A stretch of DNA of 26,052 nucleotides from the NCBI GenBank assembly GCA_964576715.1, contig CAZNWE010000058.1, positions 1 through 26,052 on the forward strand, written 5' to 3'. This document shows, piece by piece, positions 1 through 8,436 of the stretch (position 1 is the first letter of the stretch; each line of letters begins with the position of its first letter). The notes below the pieces were generated by a model. The model saw only the letters and a list, made by a program, of their open reading frames with translations. It was not told where the DNA came from and did not search any database. Position numbers and translations under genes: made by a program. The stretch is from SLRI01 sp964576715. GTDB lineage: Bacteria > Pseudomonadota > Alphaproteobacteria > Geminicoccales > Geminicoccaceae.

Positions 1-64
1 TTCGTGGCGGGAAGCAAGAAAGAGCTTGACCGTGACGTAGCGATTAGAGAGCCCCCTCGTTCTT

Positions 65-1156
65 TTAGAGCTCGATCGCCCGCTTCTCGTCGATGCTCTG
101 CTGGGCGGCGAGCACGATGCGCAAGGAGTTGACCGCGTCGGCCATGCTGTCGGTGAGGTCGGTGTCCTTGGTGATGGCATCCAGGAACATCGCCTGCTCG
201 CGCTCGCAGAGTGCCTGGTGGTCGGGCTCGTCCTCGGTCGAGATCCACTCGTCGGGTTTCACGAAGTTGTTGTTCGCGTCGATCTCGGCGTGATGCAGCT
301 TGATCGCGTTGGTCTTGGTGTGCTGGTCGATGTCGGCGGAATCCGACAGCTTGTCGGCGGAGGCCTCGCTCTGGCCCTCTTGCGGCTTGTAGGCGATCGA
401 GGCGGCACCCTTCGGGCCCCAGACGTCCTTCACGAAATAGGCGACCTCGGACATCATCGGCCCCCAGCCGGCCTCGTACCAGCCGACCGAGCCGTCGTCG
501 AAGGTGACGTGCAGGTGGCCGTAGTTCTCCACCCTGGTCTCGGCCGAGAGCTTGGCCCCGATGCCGTGGACACGGACCGGCCTGGCCCGGGTCATCTGAC
601 ACATGACGTCGACATAATGCACGCCGCAGTCGACGATCGGGGTCAGGCTCTCCATCAAGGCCTTGTGCCAGTTCCAGGCGGGGCCGCTGGATTGCTGGTT
701 CAGGTTCATGCGCATCACCAAGGGCTTGCCGAGCCCCTGCGCCAGGTCGACGAACTTGGCCCAGGCCGGATGCACGCGCAGGATGTAGCCGAGTACCAGC
801 TTCTTGTTGGTCGCCTTGGCCTTGGCCACCACGGCCTCGGCGTCGGCATTGTTGGTGGCGATGGGTTTTTCCATGAAGACATGGCAGCCGGCATCCATGG
901 CCTGGATGGCGTAGGAGGCGTGGGTGTCGGGGTAGGTGTTGATCGATACGGCGTCGGGTTTGGTTTCGCGCAGGGCTGTTTCGAAATCATTGAAGCGGGG
1001 ATAGCCCGCGATCTCGTCGGGCAGTTCCGTCGCCGGGCTCATCGAGCGACTGACCAGGCCAACGAGCTCGAAGCCCGGATTGCGGTGATAGGCCTTGGCG
1101 TGGCTCGCCCCCATATTGCCGACGCCCACCACGAGCACTTTCACTTTGTCACTCAC
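65..1156 (-). CDS. Gfo/Idh/MocA-family NAD(P)-dependent oxidoreductase
   Basis: A 363-residue cytosolic dehydrogenase, the normal length for this family, whose members oxidise or reduce hydroxyl groups of sugars, inositols and related polyols with NAD(P). The N-terminal Rossmann motif GVGNMG is at residues 11-16. The family motif EKP (E96-K97-P98) follows the fold; its lysine is normally catalytic. The C-terminal half is the usual alpha/beta substrate domain. I chose the GTG start at 1156 because GGGGAG lies 7 nt upstream and the Rossmann strand begins directly after it; an upstream in-frame start would add 18 unconserved residues. It is the last gene of a leftward operon behind a NitT/TauT-type ABC importer, so it probably acts on what that importer brings in. 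The substrate is unknown. No convincing terminator is visible in bases 1-64. Confidence 0.88.
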   Translation of the reverse strand: MSDKVKVLVVGVGNMGASHAKAYHRNPGFELVGLVSRSMSPATELPDEIAGYPRFNDFETALRETKPDAVSINTYPDTHASYAIQAMDAGCHVFMEKPIATNNADAEAVVAKAKATNKKLVLGYILRVHPAWAKFVDLAQGLGKPLVMRMNLNQQSSGPAWNWHKALMESLTPIVDCGVHYVDVMCQMTRARPVRVHGIGAKLSAETRVENYGHLHVTFDDGSVGWYEAGWGPMMSEVAYFVKDVWGPKGAASIAYKPQEGQSEASADKLSDSADIDQHTKTNAIKLHHAEIDANNNFVKPDEWISTEDEPDHQALCEREQAMFLDAITKDTDLTDSMADAVNSLRIVLAAQQSIDEKRAIEL

Positions 1157-1229
1157 AGCTGCTCCCCCCTTTTCTCTTGTCGATAGGGTGGACAGGCGGG
1201 GCACCAGCAACCCCGCCCGCCCGCGCTGC

Positions 1230-2393
1230 TCAGCCCTGGATCGCGGTGGCGAAGAGGCCGGCCTCGATCGCCTCCATGTCGAGCGCTTCCATCTCGGCCG
1301 AGAGCGCGTAGGCCTCGGCGTCGGCCTTGACGGCGTCGTGGTCGAAGTCGTTGGCGGGGCCGATGAAGTCGTTGGTCAGCACGTCCTCGGCCTGCACCGG
1401 GTTCGAGATCTGGCCCATCTCGTGGATGATGTCGAAGAACGCCTGCCAGCTCGCCATGTCGTGCCAGCCCCAGCCCTCGCGGTTCTCCATGTCGCCGCGG
1501 AAGACGTTGCTCTGCTGGAGGATCGAGGTGGTGCCGAGCTCCGGGCCGAGATTGGAGCCGAGCGTCGGGAACTGCTCGAAGACGGCCTCCACGGCGGCCC
1601 GCGGGTTGTGGTAGGCGAACTCGAGGCCCATGGCCCAGCCGCGGAGATACTCTGCGAGGAAGGCGCGGCGGTCGGGGTCGTCGAGATCCTCGGCACGGAC
1701 GACGAAGGTGTTGGCCGGCAGGGTCGAGTTCTGCACACCCAGCCAGTACTCGAACTCGAGGCCGGTGGCGATCCACTCGGCCCTGAGGCCTTCCCACGAC
1801 AGGGCGGCGTCACCCTGGCCGGCGGCAAGCGCGGTGCCCCAGGTGGGCCAGCCGGCCTCGACATAGGTGACCTTGGAGACGTCGACGCCCTGGGCTGCCA
1901 GGAGCGGGTCGGTGATCGACTGCCAGGCGGCCGAGCCGAGAAGAATGGTCTTGCCCTCGAGCGCCGTCAGGTCGTTCGAGCCCTCGCCCTTGCGGAAGGC
2001 GAAGCTGAAGGTGTCGCGGGCCCCCATGTGGAAGACTGACTTCAGGTTCATGCCGTTCTCGAGGGCGAACGAGAAGACGCCGGGCGAGGGGAAGCCCATG
2101 TCGGCCTGGCCGACGTCGACGAACTTCACGGTCGCGGTGCCGTCCGAGGGGCCGGGCTGCATGTCGGTCGAGAGCTCGCCGAAATAGCCCATCTTCTGGC
2201 CGATCCAGTAGGGATAGTCGTCGAGCACCTCGAGCGTGCCGCGCGGCGAGATCCAGGTGAAGGTGTCGTAGGGCTCGCCTCTGGCCCCGCGGCCCTGGCC
2301 CAGGGTGGTGGCGGTGACCACGCCGGCGGTACTCACCTGGAGGAAGTAGCGGCGGTCGAGCCCGCCCCTGGCCACACCCGTTCGCTTCATCAT
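1230..2393 (-). CDS. Tat-exported ABC transporter substrate-binding protein (NMT1/NitT-TauT type)
   Basis: A 387-residue periplasmic solute-binding protein. The N-terminus carries a twin-arginine signal, DRRYFLQ with the arginine pair at residues 14-15, then a hydrophobic Val/Thr/Ala stretch, so export is probably by Tat. The mature protein resembles NMT1/THI5-like proteins: a target segment around YWIGQKMGYFGE, then VDVGQADMGFPSPG and a Trp-rich ligand region. The ATG start at 2393 has AGGGA about 8 nt upstream; a second ATG follows at once. The reading frame stays open upstream into the permease gene, but that part matches no family and is not a fusion. It lies 41 nt downstream of the permease and 73 nt upstream of the oxidoreductase. 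The family binds nitrate, sulfonates, pyrimidine precursors and other small molecules; the ligand here is unknown. Confidence 0.88.
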   Translation of the reverse strand: MMKRTGVARGGLDRRYFLQVSTAGVVTATTLGQGRGARGEPYDTFTWISPRGTLEVLDDYPYWIGQKMGYFGELSTDMQPGPSDGTATVKFVDVGQADMGFPSPGVFSFALENGMNLKSVFHMGARDTFSFAFRKGEGSNDLTALEGKTILLGSAAWQSITDPLLAAQGVDVSKVTYVEAGWPTWGTALAAGQGDAALSWEGLRAEWIATGLEFEYWLGVQNSTLPANTFVVRAEDLDDPDRRAFLAEYLRGWAMGLEFAYHNPRAAVEAVFEQFPTLGSNLGPELGTTSILQQSNVFRGDMENREGWGWHDMASWQAFFDIIHEMGQISNPVQAEDVLTNDFIGPANDFDHDAVKADAEAYALSAEMEALDMEAIEAGLFATAIQG

Positions 2394-2434
2394 GGCGTTC
2401 GTCCCTGTGCTTGCTTGGTGCGTCGAGGGGCGGC

Positions 2435-3283
2435 TCAGGTTTCCCAGCTCGCCCATTTCTTGCCGATCAGGAAGAAGAGCGTATAGATCAGGATGCCCAG
2501 GATCGAGAGGATCAGCACGACCGCGAAGAACTCGGGCATGTTGATCATCGAGGAGTAGGTGGTCAGGCGGTTGCCGAGGCCGAAGCCGCCGCCGACCATT
2601 TCGGCACCCACGGTGGTCAGGAGGCCGAAGATCGCCCCCACCATGAGGCCGACCAGGATCATCGGCAGCGCCATGGGAGCACGGATCTTCCAGAAGATCT
2701 GCAGGGTCGAGGCACCGTAGGAGCGGGCAAGGGCGATCTTCGCACTGTCGACCCGCCTGAAGCCGGTGGCAGCGTTGATCATCACCATCGGCCCCGAGGC
2801 CAGGGCCACAGCGATGATCCGGGGCTCGTAGCCGAAACCGAAGCGGAGGATGAGGAGCGGGATCAAGGCCAGCATCGGGGTGGTGACCAGGATCAGGATG
2901 TAGGGGGCCACGATCTTCTCGGCGAACGGGAACTGGGTGATCACCGCCGCTAGCACGAGGCCCACCGTCGCCCCGATGGCGAAGCCGGCGCCGAGCTGGA
3001 CGAGCGTGTGGCCGAGATGCGGGGCGATCAGCGGGAACTCCTTGACCAGGGCAACCGCGATCAGGCTCGGGCGCGGCATGATGTAGGGTGGTACTTCGAA
3101 CCACCAGAGCGAGAGCTCGACGCCGCCGATGACGACGACGGCGACCGCCAGGATCGCCAGCACCTCGGCCCATGAGCCGATGCCGGGGCCGGCGGTCAGC
3201 GCCGAAAGATTGGTGACCCCCACTGCGTTCTCGTCAGGCCGGTGGCCGTGGCGGAACTCCGGGATCGCGTCCTCGCTGCTCAT
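2435..3283 (-). CDS. ABC transporter inner-membrane permease (NitT/TauT, BPD_transp_1 type)
   Basis: A 282-residue permease with a hydrophilic N-terminus of about 35 residues and roughly six membrane segments. The cytoplasmic coupling (EAA) loop is visible as ALARSYGASTLQIFWKIRAP, followed by MALPMILVGLMVGAIFGL. The segment PPYIMPRPSLIAVALVKEF after the first membrane helix is typical of SsuC/TauC/ThiX-like permeases. The ATG at 3283 has AAGGGG 8 nt upstream, and only 13 nt separate it from the ATPase stop. With the ATPase before it and the binding protein after it, the gene completes a three-component importer. Substrate specificity cannot be inferred from the permease. Confidence 0.92.
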   Translation of the reverse strand: MSSEDAIPEFRHGHRPDENAVGVTNLSALTAGPGIGSWAEVLAILAVAVVVIGGVELSLWWFEVPPYIMPRPSLIAVALVKEFPLIAPHLGHTLVQLGAGFAIGATVGLVLAAVITQFPFAEKIVAPYILILVTTPMLALIPLLILRFGFGYEPRIIAVALASGPMVMINAATGFRRVDSAKIALARSYGASTLQIFWKIRAPMALPMILVGLMVGAIFGLLTTVGAEMVGGGFGLGNRLTTYSSMINMPEFFAVVLILSILGILIYTLFFLIGKKWASWET

Positions 3284-3296
3284 ACCGGCGGCCCCT

Positions 3297-4082
3297 TCAT
3301 GCAGCAGCCCCTTTCGGCACGCGCTTGCCGACGATCCCGCCCTTGATCTCGTTGGTCAGGTCGAACACGGCACGGCTGGCCATCACCTCGAAGCTGCGCG
3401 GCCGGGGCAGGTCGACGCGGTGCTCGCTCGCCACCCGGCCCGGCCGGGGCGAGAGCACCACCACCTTGTCGGAGAGGAAGATCGCCTCTTCGATATTGTG
3501 GGTGATGAAGACGATGGTGGTGGGCGTGTCGAGCCAGATCTCCTCGACCAGACGGTTCATCTCCTCGCGGGTGAAGGTGTCGAGGGCGCCGAAGGGCTCG
3601 TCCATCAGGAGCACGGAGGGCTTGAGGGCCAAGGCGCGGACGATGGCGGCGCGCTGCTGCATGCCGCCCGAAAGCTCGCGCGGGAACCTGCCGCCGAAGC
3701 CCTCGAGCCCGACCCGGTGCAGGAGGTGGTCGATAAAGGCCCGGTCCGGCCGTTGCCGCTTGATCTCGAAGGGAAAGGCGATGTTGCCGTCGAGATTGCG
3801 CCAGGGCAGGAGGTTGGCCTCCTGAAAGACGATGCCGATCTCGGGCCTGGGGCCGGTGACGGGGGTGCCGTCGAGCAGGATGCCGCCGGCCGAGAGCTGG
3901 TGCAGACCGGACATCGACCAGAGCAGGGTGGTCTTGCCGCAGCCGGAAGGGCCGACGATCGAAACCACCTCGTTCGTGCCGACGTCGAGGCTGCAGCGTT
4001 CGAGCGCCAGGAGGTCGCCCGAGGCGGTGTGGTAGACCTTGGTGGCGTCGCGCACCCTGAGCTTGGTGACGGTCGTTACCAT
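3297..4082 (-). CDS. ABC transporter ATP-binding protein (NitT/TauT type)
   Basis: A 261-residue ATPase with every nucleotide-binding motif intact: Walker A GPSGCGKTT (44-52), Q-loop VFQEANLLPW, signature LSGGMQQR (from about 137), Walker B VLLMDEPFGALD (157-168) and H-loop ITHN (H195). It powers the importer formed with the next two genes. I set the start at ATG 4082 because the family begins just before the KLRVRDATKVY strand; an upstream in-frame ATG at 4337 would add 85 low-complexity residues and run into the divergent gene. It is the first gene of the leftward operon. Because it is complete, it could also serve the second importer in the window, whose own ATPase is interrupted by the assembly gap. 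Confidence 0.93.
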   Translation of the reverse strand: MVTTVTKLRVRDATKVYHTASGDLLALERCSLDVGTNEVVSIVGPSGCGKTTLLWSMSGLHQLSAGGILLDGTPVTGPRPEIGIVFQEANLLPWRNLDGNIAFPFEIKRQRPDRAFIDHLLHRVGLEGFGGRFPRELSGGMQQRAAIVRALALKPSVLLMDEPFGALDTFTREEMNRLVEEIWLDTPTTIVFITHNIEEAIFLSDKVVVLSPRPGRVASEHRVDLPRPRSFEVMASRAVFDLTNEIKGGIVGKRVPKGAAA

Positions 4083-4120
4083 CCGCTGCTTGGCTGCTCC
4101 CCGGGGCTGATGACGATACC

Positions 4121-4150
4121 ACTTTGCGGTGCCGCCAAACGGGCTGTCAA
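4121..4150 (-). promoter_or_regulatory. Candidate promoter for the first ABC importer operon
   Basis: On the minus strand a perfect -35 hexamer TTGACA occupies 4150-4145. After an 18-nt spacer comes CAAAGT at 4126-4121 as a weak -10 (3 of 6 matches). The start codon of the ATPase gene is 38 nt further on. The position in a divergent intergenic region supports it; the -10 is weak. Confidence 0.4.
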
Positions 4151-4186
4151 GGCATGGGCGGGGGCGGGCCGGCGCGGCGGCACGAC

Positions 4187-4215
4187 TTGACACGGCCGGG
4201 CGCTGCGGCTCGATG
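4187..4215 (+). promoter_or_regulatory. Candidate promoter for the flavin monooxygenase gene
   Basis: A perfect TTGACA at 4187-4192 on the plus strand is followed, 17 nt on, by TCGATG at 4210-4215, a poor -10 (2 of 6). It is back-to-back with the leftward candidate at 4121-4150 and 57 nt before the monooxygenase start codon. Low confidence because of the -10. Confidence 0.28.
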
Positions 4216-4272
4216 GCTGGTGAACGCGGCGGCGCCGGGACGGCCGGCGCCGGAAGAGGGAGGCGGCGCGCG

Positions 4273-6084
4273 ATGGCCGAGATGACCCCGATGCCGAGGG
4301 ACCAGGCGACGGCCGCAGTGGCGGCCTGGCTCGACACCTTCGCCCGAACGCTCGACGCCGGCGATATCGAGGCGGCGGCCGGGCTCTTCCAGGACGACGG
4401 CTATTGGCGCGATCTCCTGGCCTTCACCTGGAACATCGCGACCATGGAGGGCCGGTCGAGGATCGCGGCCATGCTCGAGGACTGCCTCGCCCGGACCGCA
4501 CCCCGCTGCTGGCGGCTGGCGGGCGAGGCCGTCGAGCGGGACGGCGTGGTCGAGGCCTGGCTCGCCTTCGAGACAGCGGTGGCCGCGGGCGAGGGGCATG
4601 TGCGGCTCAAGGACGGCCGGGCCTGGACGCTGTTCACCGCGATGCGCGACCTCGAGGGCCACGAGGAGCCCAAGGGGCCGCGGCGGCCGCTCGGCACCAT
4701 CCACGTGGCGAGCCAGAGCCGCGAGGTCTGGCACGAGCGCCGCGAGCGGGAGACGGCAAGCCTCGGCCGCGACGTCCAGCCCTATGTCGTCATCGTCGGC
4801 GGCGGGCAGGGCGGCATCGCCCTGGGGGCGAGGCTCAAGCAGTTCGGCGTGCCGGCGATCATCCTCGAGAAGAACGCCCGCCCCGGCGACAGCTGGCGCA
4901 ACCGCTACCGGTCGCTCGTGCTGCACGACCCGGTCTGGTACGACCACATGCCCTACATCCCGTTCCCGGACAGCTGGCCGGTGTTCACGCCCAAGGACAA
5001 GATGGGCGACTGGCTCGAGATGTACGCGCGGGTGATGGAGCTCGACTATTGGGGCTCGACCGAGGCGAGGCGCGCCGTTTTCGACCAGGCCACCAAGACC
5101 TGGGCGGTCCAGGTCGACCGGGCCGGCGAGCGGCTGACGCTCGAGCCCCGGCACCTGGTCTTTGCGACCGGCGCCTATGGACCGCCGCGGCGGATCGCGT
5201 TCGAGGATCGGGACGCCTTTGTGGGCCGCATCCTGCACTCCAGCGATTATCAGGACGGCCGCGACTTCGCCGGGCAGAAGGTCGTGGTGGTCGGCAGCGC
5301 CACCTCGGGCCACGACATCGCCCTCGATCTTTGGGAGAGCGGGGCCGAGGTCGCCATGGTCCAGCGCCATCCGACGACGGTGGTCAAGTCCGAGACGCTC
5401 TTGGAACTCGGCTTCGACATCTACTCGGAGCAGGCGCTGGCGGCCGGCATCACCCACGACAAGGCCGACATGATCGTGGCATCGACGCCGATCGCGCTCT
5501 TCGCCGAAACGCAGAAGCTCGTCTGGGCCAGGATCAGGGAGCGTGACGCCGATTTCTACGCCGGTCTCGCCAAGGCCGGCTTTTCGCTCGACTGGGGCGA
5601 GGACGAGAGCGGGCAGGCGGTGAAGGCCTATCGGACCGGGTCGGGCTTCTACATCGATGTCGGCTGCTCGCAGCTCATCATCGACGGCCGGATCACGGTG
5701 AAGAGCGGCATCGAGATCGACCGCTTGACCGCCTCGGGCATCCGCTTCGCCGACGGCAGCGAGCTCGCCTGCGACGTCATCGTCGAGTGCACCGGCTACC
5801 AGTCGATGCACGAGACGGTGGCCGCCCTGGTCTCGCGCGAGGTGGCGGACGCGGTCGGCCCGTGCTGGGGCCTGGGCTCGGGGGTGAGGGGCGACCCCGG
5901 CCCCTGGCATGGCGAGCTCAGGAACATGTGGAAGCCGACCGCGCACGAGGCGCTCTGGTTCCAGGGCGGCAATCTGGCGCTGCAGCGCTTCTACTCGCGC
6001 TACCTCGCCCTGCAGCTCAAGGCGCGGCTCGAGGGCATTTCGACCCCGGTGCACCGCCCGCCCCTGCACCACCGGCCGCTATAG
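4273..6084 (+). CDS. Flavin-containing monooxygenase with NTF2-like N-terminal domain
   Basis: A 603-residue FAD- and NADPH-dependent oxygenase. Residues 10-150 resemble an NTF2/SnoaL-like fold (AAWLDTFARTLDAGDIEAAA, then YWRDLLAFTW). The oxygenase follows: FAD motif VVIVGGGQGG (172-181), FMO fingerprint FVGRILHSSDY (316-326, fitting FxGxxxHxxxY), NADPH motif VVVVGSATSGHD (337-348), LVFATGAY near 300 and a late ECTGY. The fingerprint ends in Tyr, so this is nearer to N/S-oxygenating or YUCCA-like FMOs than to classical Baeyer-Villiger enzymes. ATG 4273 has GGGAGG 9 nt upstream; earlier in-frame codons encode Gly/Arg/Ala-rich sequence and are excluded. It diverges from the ABC importer operon, which may supply its substrate; the substrate is unknown. 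Confidence 0.9.
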   Translation: MAEMTPMPRDQATAAVAAWLDTFARTLDAGDIEAAAGLFQDDGYWRDLLAFTWNIATMEGRSRIAAMLEDCLARTAPRCWRLAGEAVERDGVVEAWLAFETAVAAGEGHVRLKDGRAWTLFTAMRDLEGHEEPKGPRRPLGTIHVASQSREVWHERRERETASLGRDVQPYVVIVGGGQGGIALGARLKQFGVPAIILEKNARPGDSWRNRYRSLVLHDPVWYDHMPYIPFPDSWPVFTPKDKMGDWLEMYARVMELDYWGSTEARRAVFDQATKTWAVQVDRAGERLTLEPRHLVFATGAYGPPRRIAFEDRDAFVGRILHSSDYQDGRDFAGQKVVVVGSATSGHDIALDLWESGAEVAMVQRHPTTVVKSETLLELGFDIYSEQALAAGITHDKADMIVASTPIALFAETQKLVWARIRERDADFYAGLAKAGFSLDWGEDESGQAVKAYRTGSGFYIDVGCSQLIIDGRITVKSGIEIDRLTASGIRFADGSELACDVIVECTGYQSMHETVAALVSREVADAVGPCWGLGSGVRGDPGPWHGELRNMWKPTAHEALWFQGGNLALQRFYSRYLALQLKARLEGISTPVHRPPLHHRPL

Positions 6085-6186
6085 CGGTACCAACCCTCAG
6101 CCGCGCCCGACTGTTCGCTCGCACGTTTTTGGGTCAGATCGAGCGGCGAGCGGGAAGCTGCTAGCGGCCGTCCGGTCGAGGCAGGC

Positions 6187-7014
6187 TCAGCTGGCGTCGC
6201 GGTGACGGCTGATGCAGGTGGCGATCACCTCCTCGACGGGTCGCAGCCACCAGTTGGCGGCGGAGAAGATCTCGACCTCGTGGAAGCCCCGATAGCCGGT
6301 GGCCTCGATCATGGCGCGCAGCCCGGGCAGGTCGATCACGCCGTCGCCCATCATGCCGCGGTCGGTGAGCAGGTCGCGGGTCGGCACCAGCCAGTCGCAG
6401 ATGTGGTAGGCGAAGACGCGGTTCTCGCGGCCGGCGCGGGCGATCTGCGCCGCGACGTCCGGGTCCCACCAGACGTGGTAGGCGTCGATGGCGACCCCGA
6501 CGTCGGGGCCGAGCCGGCCGGCCATGTCGAGGGCCTGGCCGAGCGTGTTCACGACCGACCGGTCGCCGGCATACATCGGGTGCAGGGGCTCGATGGCGAG
6601 CGGCATGTCGCCCGGGCGGCTGTGGTCGAGCAGCCGGGCGATGCCGTCCTCGACCATCCGGCGGGCGCCGGCGATGTCGCGCGAGCCCTCGGGCAGGCCG
6701 CCAACGACCAGGACGAGGCACTGCGATCCCAAGGCCACGGCCTCGTCGACGGCGCGGCGGTTGTCCTCGAGCGCGGCGCTGCGGCCTGCCGGCGTGGCGG
6801 CCGGGAACATGCCGCCGCGGCAGAGGCCCGAGACCCTAAGGCCGGCGTCGCGGATGGCCCGCACCGAGGTCTCGAGCCCGGCGGCGGCAAGCTGGTCGCG
6901 CCAGGGGGCGATCGCGGGCACCCCGGCTCGAGCACAGGCCTCGACCAGCTCGACCAAACCGCCCTGCATCCGCACCGTAGCGAGGTTGATCGAGAGCTGC
7001 GCGATGTCGGGCAT
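6187..7014 (-). CDS. Sugar phosphate isomerase/epimerase-like TIM barrel protein (second of two)
   Basis: A 275-residue xylose-isomerase-like TIM barrel (AP endonuclease 2 family). Candidate metal ligands sit at successive strand ends: Glu in LAIEPLHP, Asp and His in VAIDAYHVWWD, His in AYHICDW, and the final Glu in GFHEVEIF. Family members isomerise or epimerise keto sugars, or act as inosose dehydratases or keto-inositol isomerases. ATG 7014 follows the enolase-superfamily stop by 3 nt, with only a weak ribosome site, so translation is probably coupled. It is the last gene of the long leftward operon. The 102 nt between it and the convergent monooxygenase gene hold no clear terminator. It is not a close duplicate of the TIM barrel at 8433-9251; substrates are unknown. 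Confidence 0.85.
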   Translation of the reverse strand: MPDIAQLSINLATVRMQGGLVELVEACARAGVPAIAPWRDQLAAAGLETSVRAIRDAGLRVSGLCRGGMFPAATPAGRSAALEDNRRAVDEAVALGSQCLVLVVGGLPEGSRDIAGARRMVEDGIARLLDHSRPGDMPLAIEPLHPMYAGDRSVVNTLGQALDMAGRLGPDVGVAIDAYHVWWDPDVAAQIARAGRENRVFAYHICDWLVPTRDLLTDRGMMGDGVIDLPGLRAMIEATGYRGFHEVEIFSAANWWLRPVEEVIATCISRHRDAS

Positions 7015-7017
7015 GGC

Positions 7018-8436
7018 TCAGGTCTCGTAGGTCATGGCGGTGAGATCGATGGGATCGGGCAGGGCGGCGCTGGCGAGGCCGGGGGTGACGAGCGAGCCGA
7101 GCGCGATCCGGCCCTGCTCGATCCTGAGCGCGGTGGTGCCCCGGTGGTCGTGGTAGAGGTCGGGATGGGCGGCCAGGAACGCCCGCTGCTCGTGCGGCGG
7201 GGCGGCGCTCATGCCCTTGACGTAGTGGTGGCCGTTGCGCTCGACGTGGTCGCAGCCGATCAGGGTCGCCAGGGCCAGGTCCTGCTGGACGGCGAGGCCG
7301 GCCTGGGTGGTCAGGTCCTCGGCCGACATGAAGTAGCGGTCCGACCCTGCCTCCACGTTCCACTTGGCCGAGCGGGCGCGGTTGAGGAGGGCCTTGTAGA
7401 AACCCTTGCAGGATTTGGACGAGACGCCGGTGTAGCCCAAGGCCTTGGCCGCGAGGAAGGCGTCGATGTGGCCGTCGGATTCGTCGATCTCGACCGGCTT
7501 CAGGGCCGCGAGATCGGCGATGTCGCGTTCCAGGGCCTTGGTGCGGTTGATCGGCTGTTCGATGAAGAGGACGCTCTCGCGGAGCTTCGCTAGGCGCGGT
7601 TCGGCTTCGATGCCGCGCCAAAGCGCGATGACGGCATCGGCATCGGCGTATTGCTCGTTGCCGTCGAGGGTGGCCAGGGCGCCGGGCACGTCGTCGGTGA
7701 CGGCGGCGATGCGGCAGAGGCGGTCGATGTCGGCTTCGAGATCGCCGCCGACCTTGAGCTTGAAATGGGTGACGCCAGAGGTCTCCACGACCTCGCGCAG
7801 CGTCTCCGGCAGACCGTCGTCGACGCGCGTGCCGGCGGGCTGGTCGGCCGCCTCGATCGGATCGACGAGGCCCACGGTGTGCCGGGCGGCGATGCTGGCG
7901 GCTTGGTTCAGGCCGGCGAGGAATCGGTCGAGATCGAAGCCTTGGAGGTCGGGGGTGATGGCGGCATCGAGGCCCATGAGGTTGGCCTTGACGCCGGTGA
8001 AGACGTCCAGGCGCGCATGGCGCAGCAGGGCGTCGAGGATGGCGCGGTCGATCAGCGCCTGGCCGAAGCTCGCCACCAAGGGCGGCAGGCCGGCCGCCGC
8101 GCAGGCGGCGTGGTGGTCGCGCATGGCCGTGGCATGGAGGCGGAAGGCGGTGGCCGTTCCGGCCCGCTCATAGAGTCCGGCGGCGATGGCGAGCGAGCGG
8201 CGGAGTTGGTCGAAATTGTCAGCGTTGCTGAGCGCCGGGTTCTTGTCGAACCATTTGGGGGCGAGGAGTTCGGCGGCCCAACCGGTGGCCACGCTGCCGT
8301 CGCTCGTCTTGATGGTCGCCTCGACGAAGGTCTGCGGCGCCTCGGTGAGCGTGACGACGCCGAAGCGGAAGGGCATGCGGAGCCGCACCGGGCGTTCGAA
8401 GAAGCGGATGGCGGTGAGGCTGAGGGTCGTGGTCAT
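7018..8436 (-). CDS. Enolase-superfamily (mandelate racemase-like) enzyme, long form
   Basis: At 472 residues this is longer than the usual 370-400 of mandelate racemase-like proteins; the extra length is mostly before the barrel. The catalytic set is present: KLK (K226, K228), metal ligands D258 in LDGNEQY, E293 in FIEQP and D318/E319 in EIDESDG, and K341 in SSKSCKG. This fits proton abstraction alpha to a carboxylate, giving a dehydratase, racemase or cycloisomerase. ATG 8436 overlaps the upstream stop as ATGA and has GGAGG 7 nt before it; a longer open frame upstream is out of family. Two sugar-isomerase TIM barrels flank it, which suggests acid-sugar dehydration, but no known subgroup can be assigned. 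Confidence 0.85.
   Translation of the reverse strand: MTTTLSLTAIRFFERPVRLRMPFRFGVVTLTEAPQTFVEATIKTSDGSVATGWAAELLAPKWFDKNPALSNADNFDQLRRSLAIAAGLYERAGTATAFRLHATAMRDHHAACAAAGLPPLVASFGQALIDRAILDALLRHARLDVFTGVKANLMGLDAAITPDLQGFDLDRFLAGLNQAASIAARHTVGLVDPIEAADQPAGTRVDDGLPETLREVVETSGVTHFKLKVGGDLEADIDRLCRIAAVTDDVPGALATLDGNEQYADADAVIALWRGIEAEPRLAKLRESVLFIEQPINRTKALERDIADLAALKPVEIDESDGHIDAFLAAKALGYTGVSSKSCKGFYKALLNRARSAKWNVEAGSDRYFMSAEDLTTQAGLAVQQDLALATLIGCDHVERNGHHYVKGMSAAPPHEQRAFLAAHPDLYHDHRGTTALRIEQGRIALGSLVTPGLASAALPDPIDLTAMTYET

Noticed and set aside
1..64. Terminator or gene tail at the left edge
   Set aside because: No stem followed by a T run and no supported coding frame could be seen.
1230..3173. 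One open frame spanning the binding-protein gene and most of the permease gene, as if fused
   Set aside because: The upstream part lies in a different phase from the real permease and encodes Arg/Pro-rich sequence. The Tat signal and ribosome site fix an internal start at 2393.
4073..4083. GTTACCATCCG resembling the operator at the first ATPase start
   Set aside because: The second half is absent and the bases are the start codon and first codons of the gene.
4147..6072. A 641-codon open frame antisense to the monooxygenase
   Set aside because: It has no recognisable motif and is rich in Arg, Gly, Ala and Leu as expected for an antisense shadow in GC-rich DNA.
6085..6186. Possible terminator between the monooxygenase and the second TIM barrel gene (CGCTCG...CGAGCG around a T run)
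   Set aside because: The T run is inside the loop, the loop is 18 nt and no T tract follows the stem on either strand.
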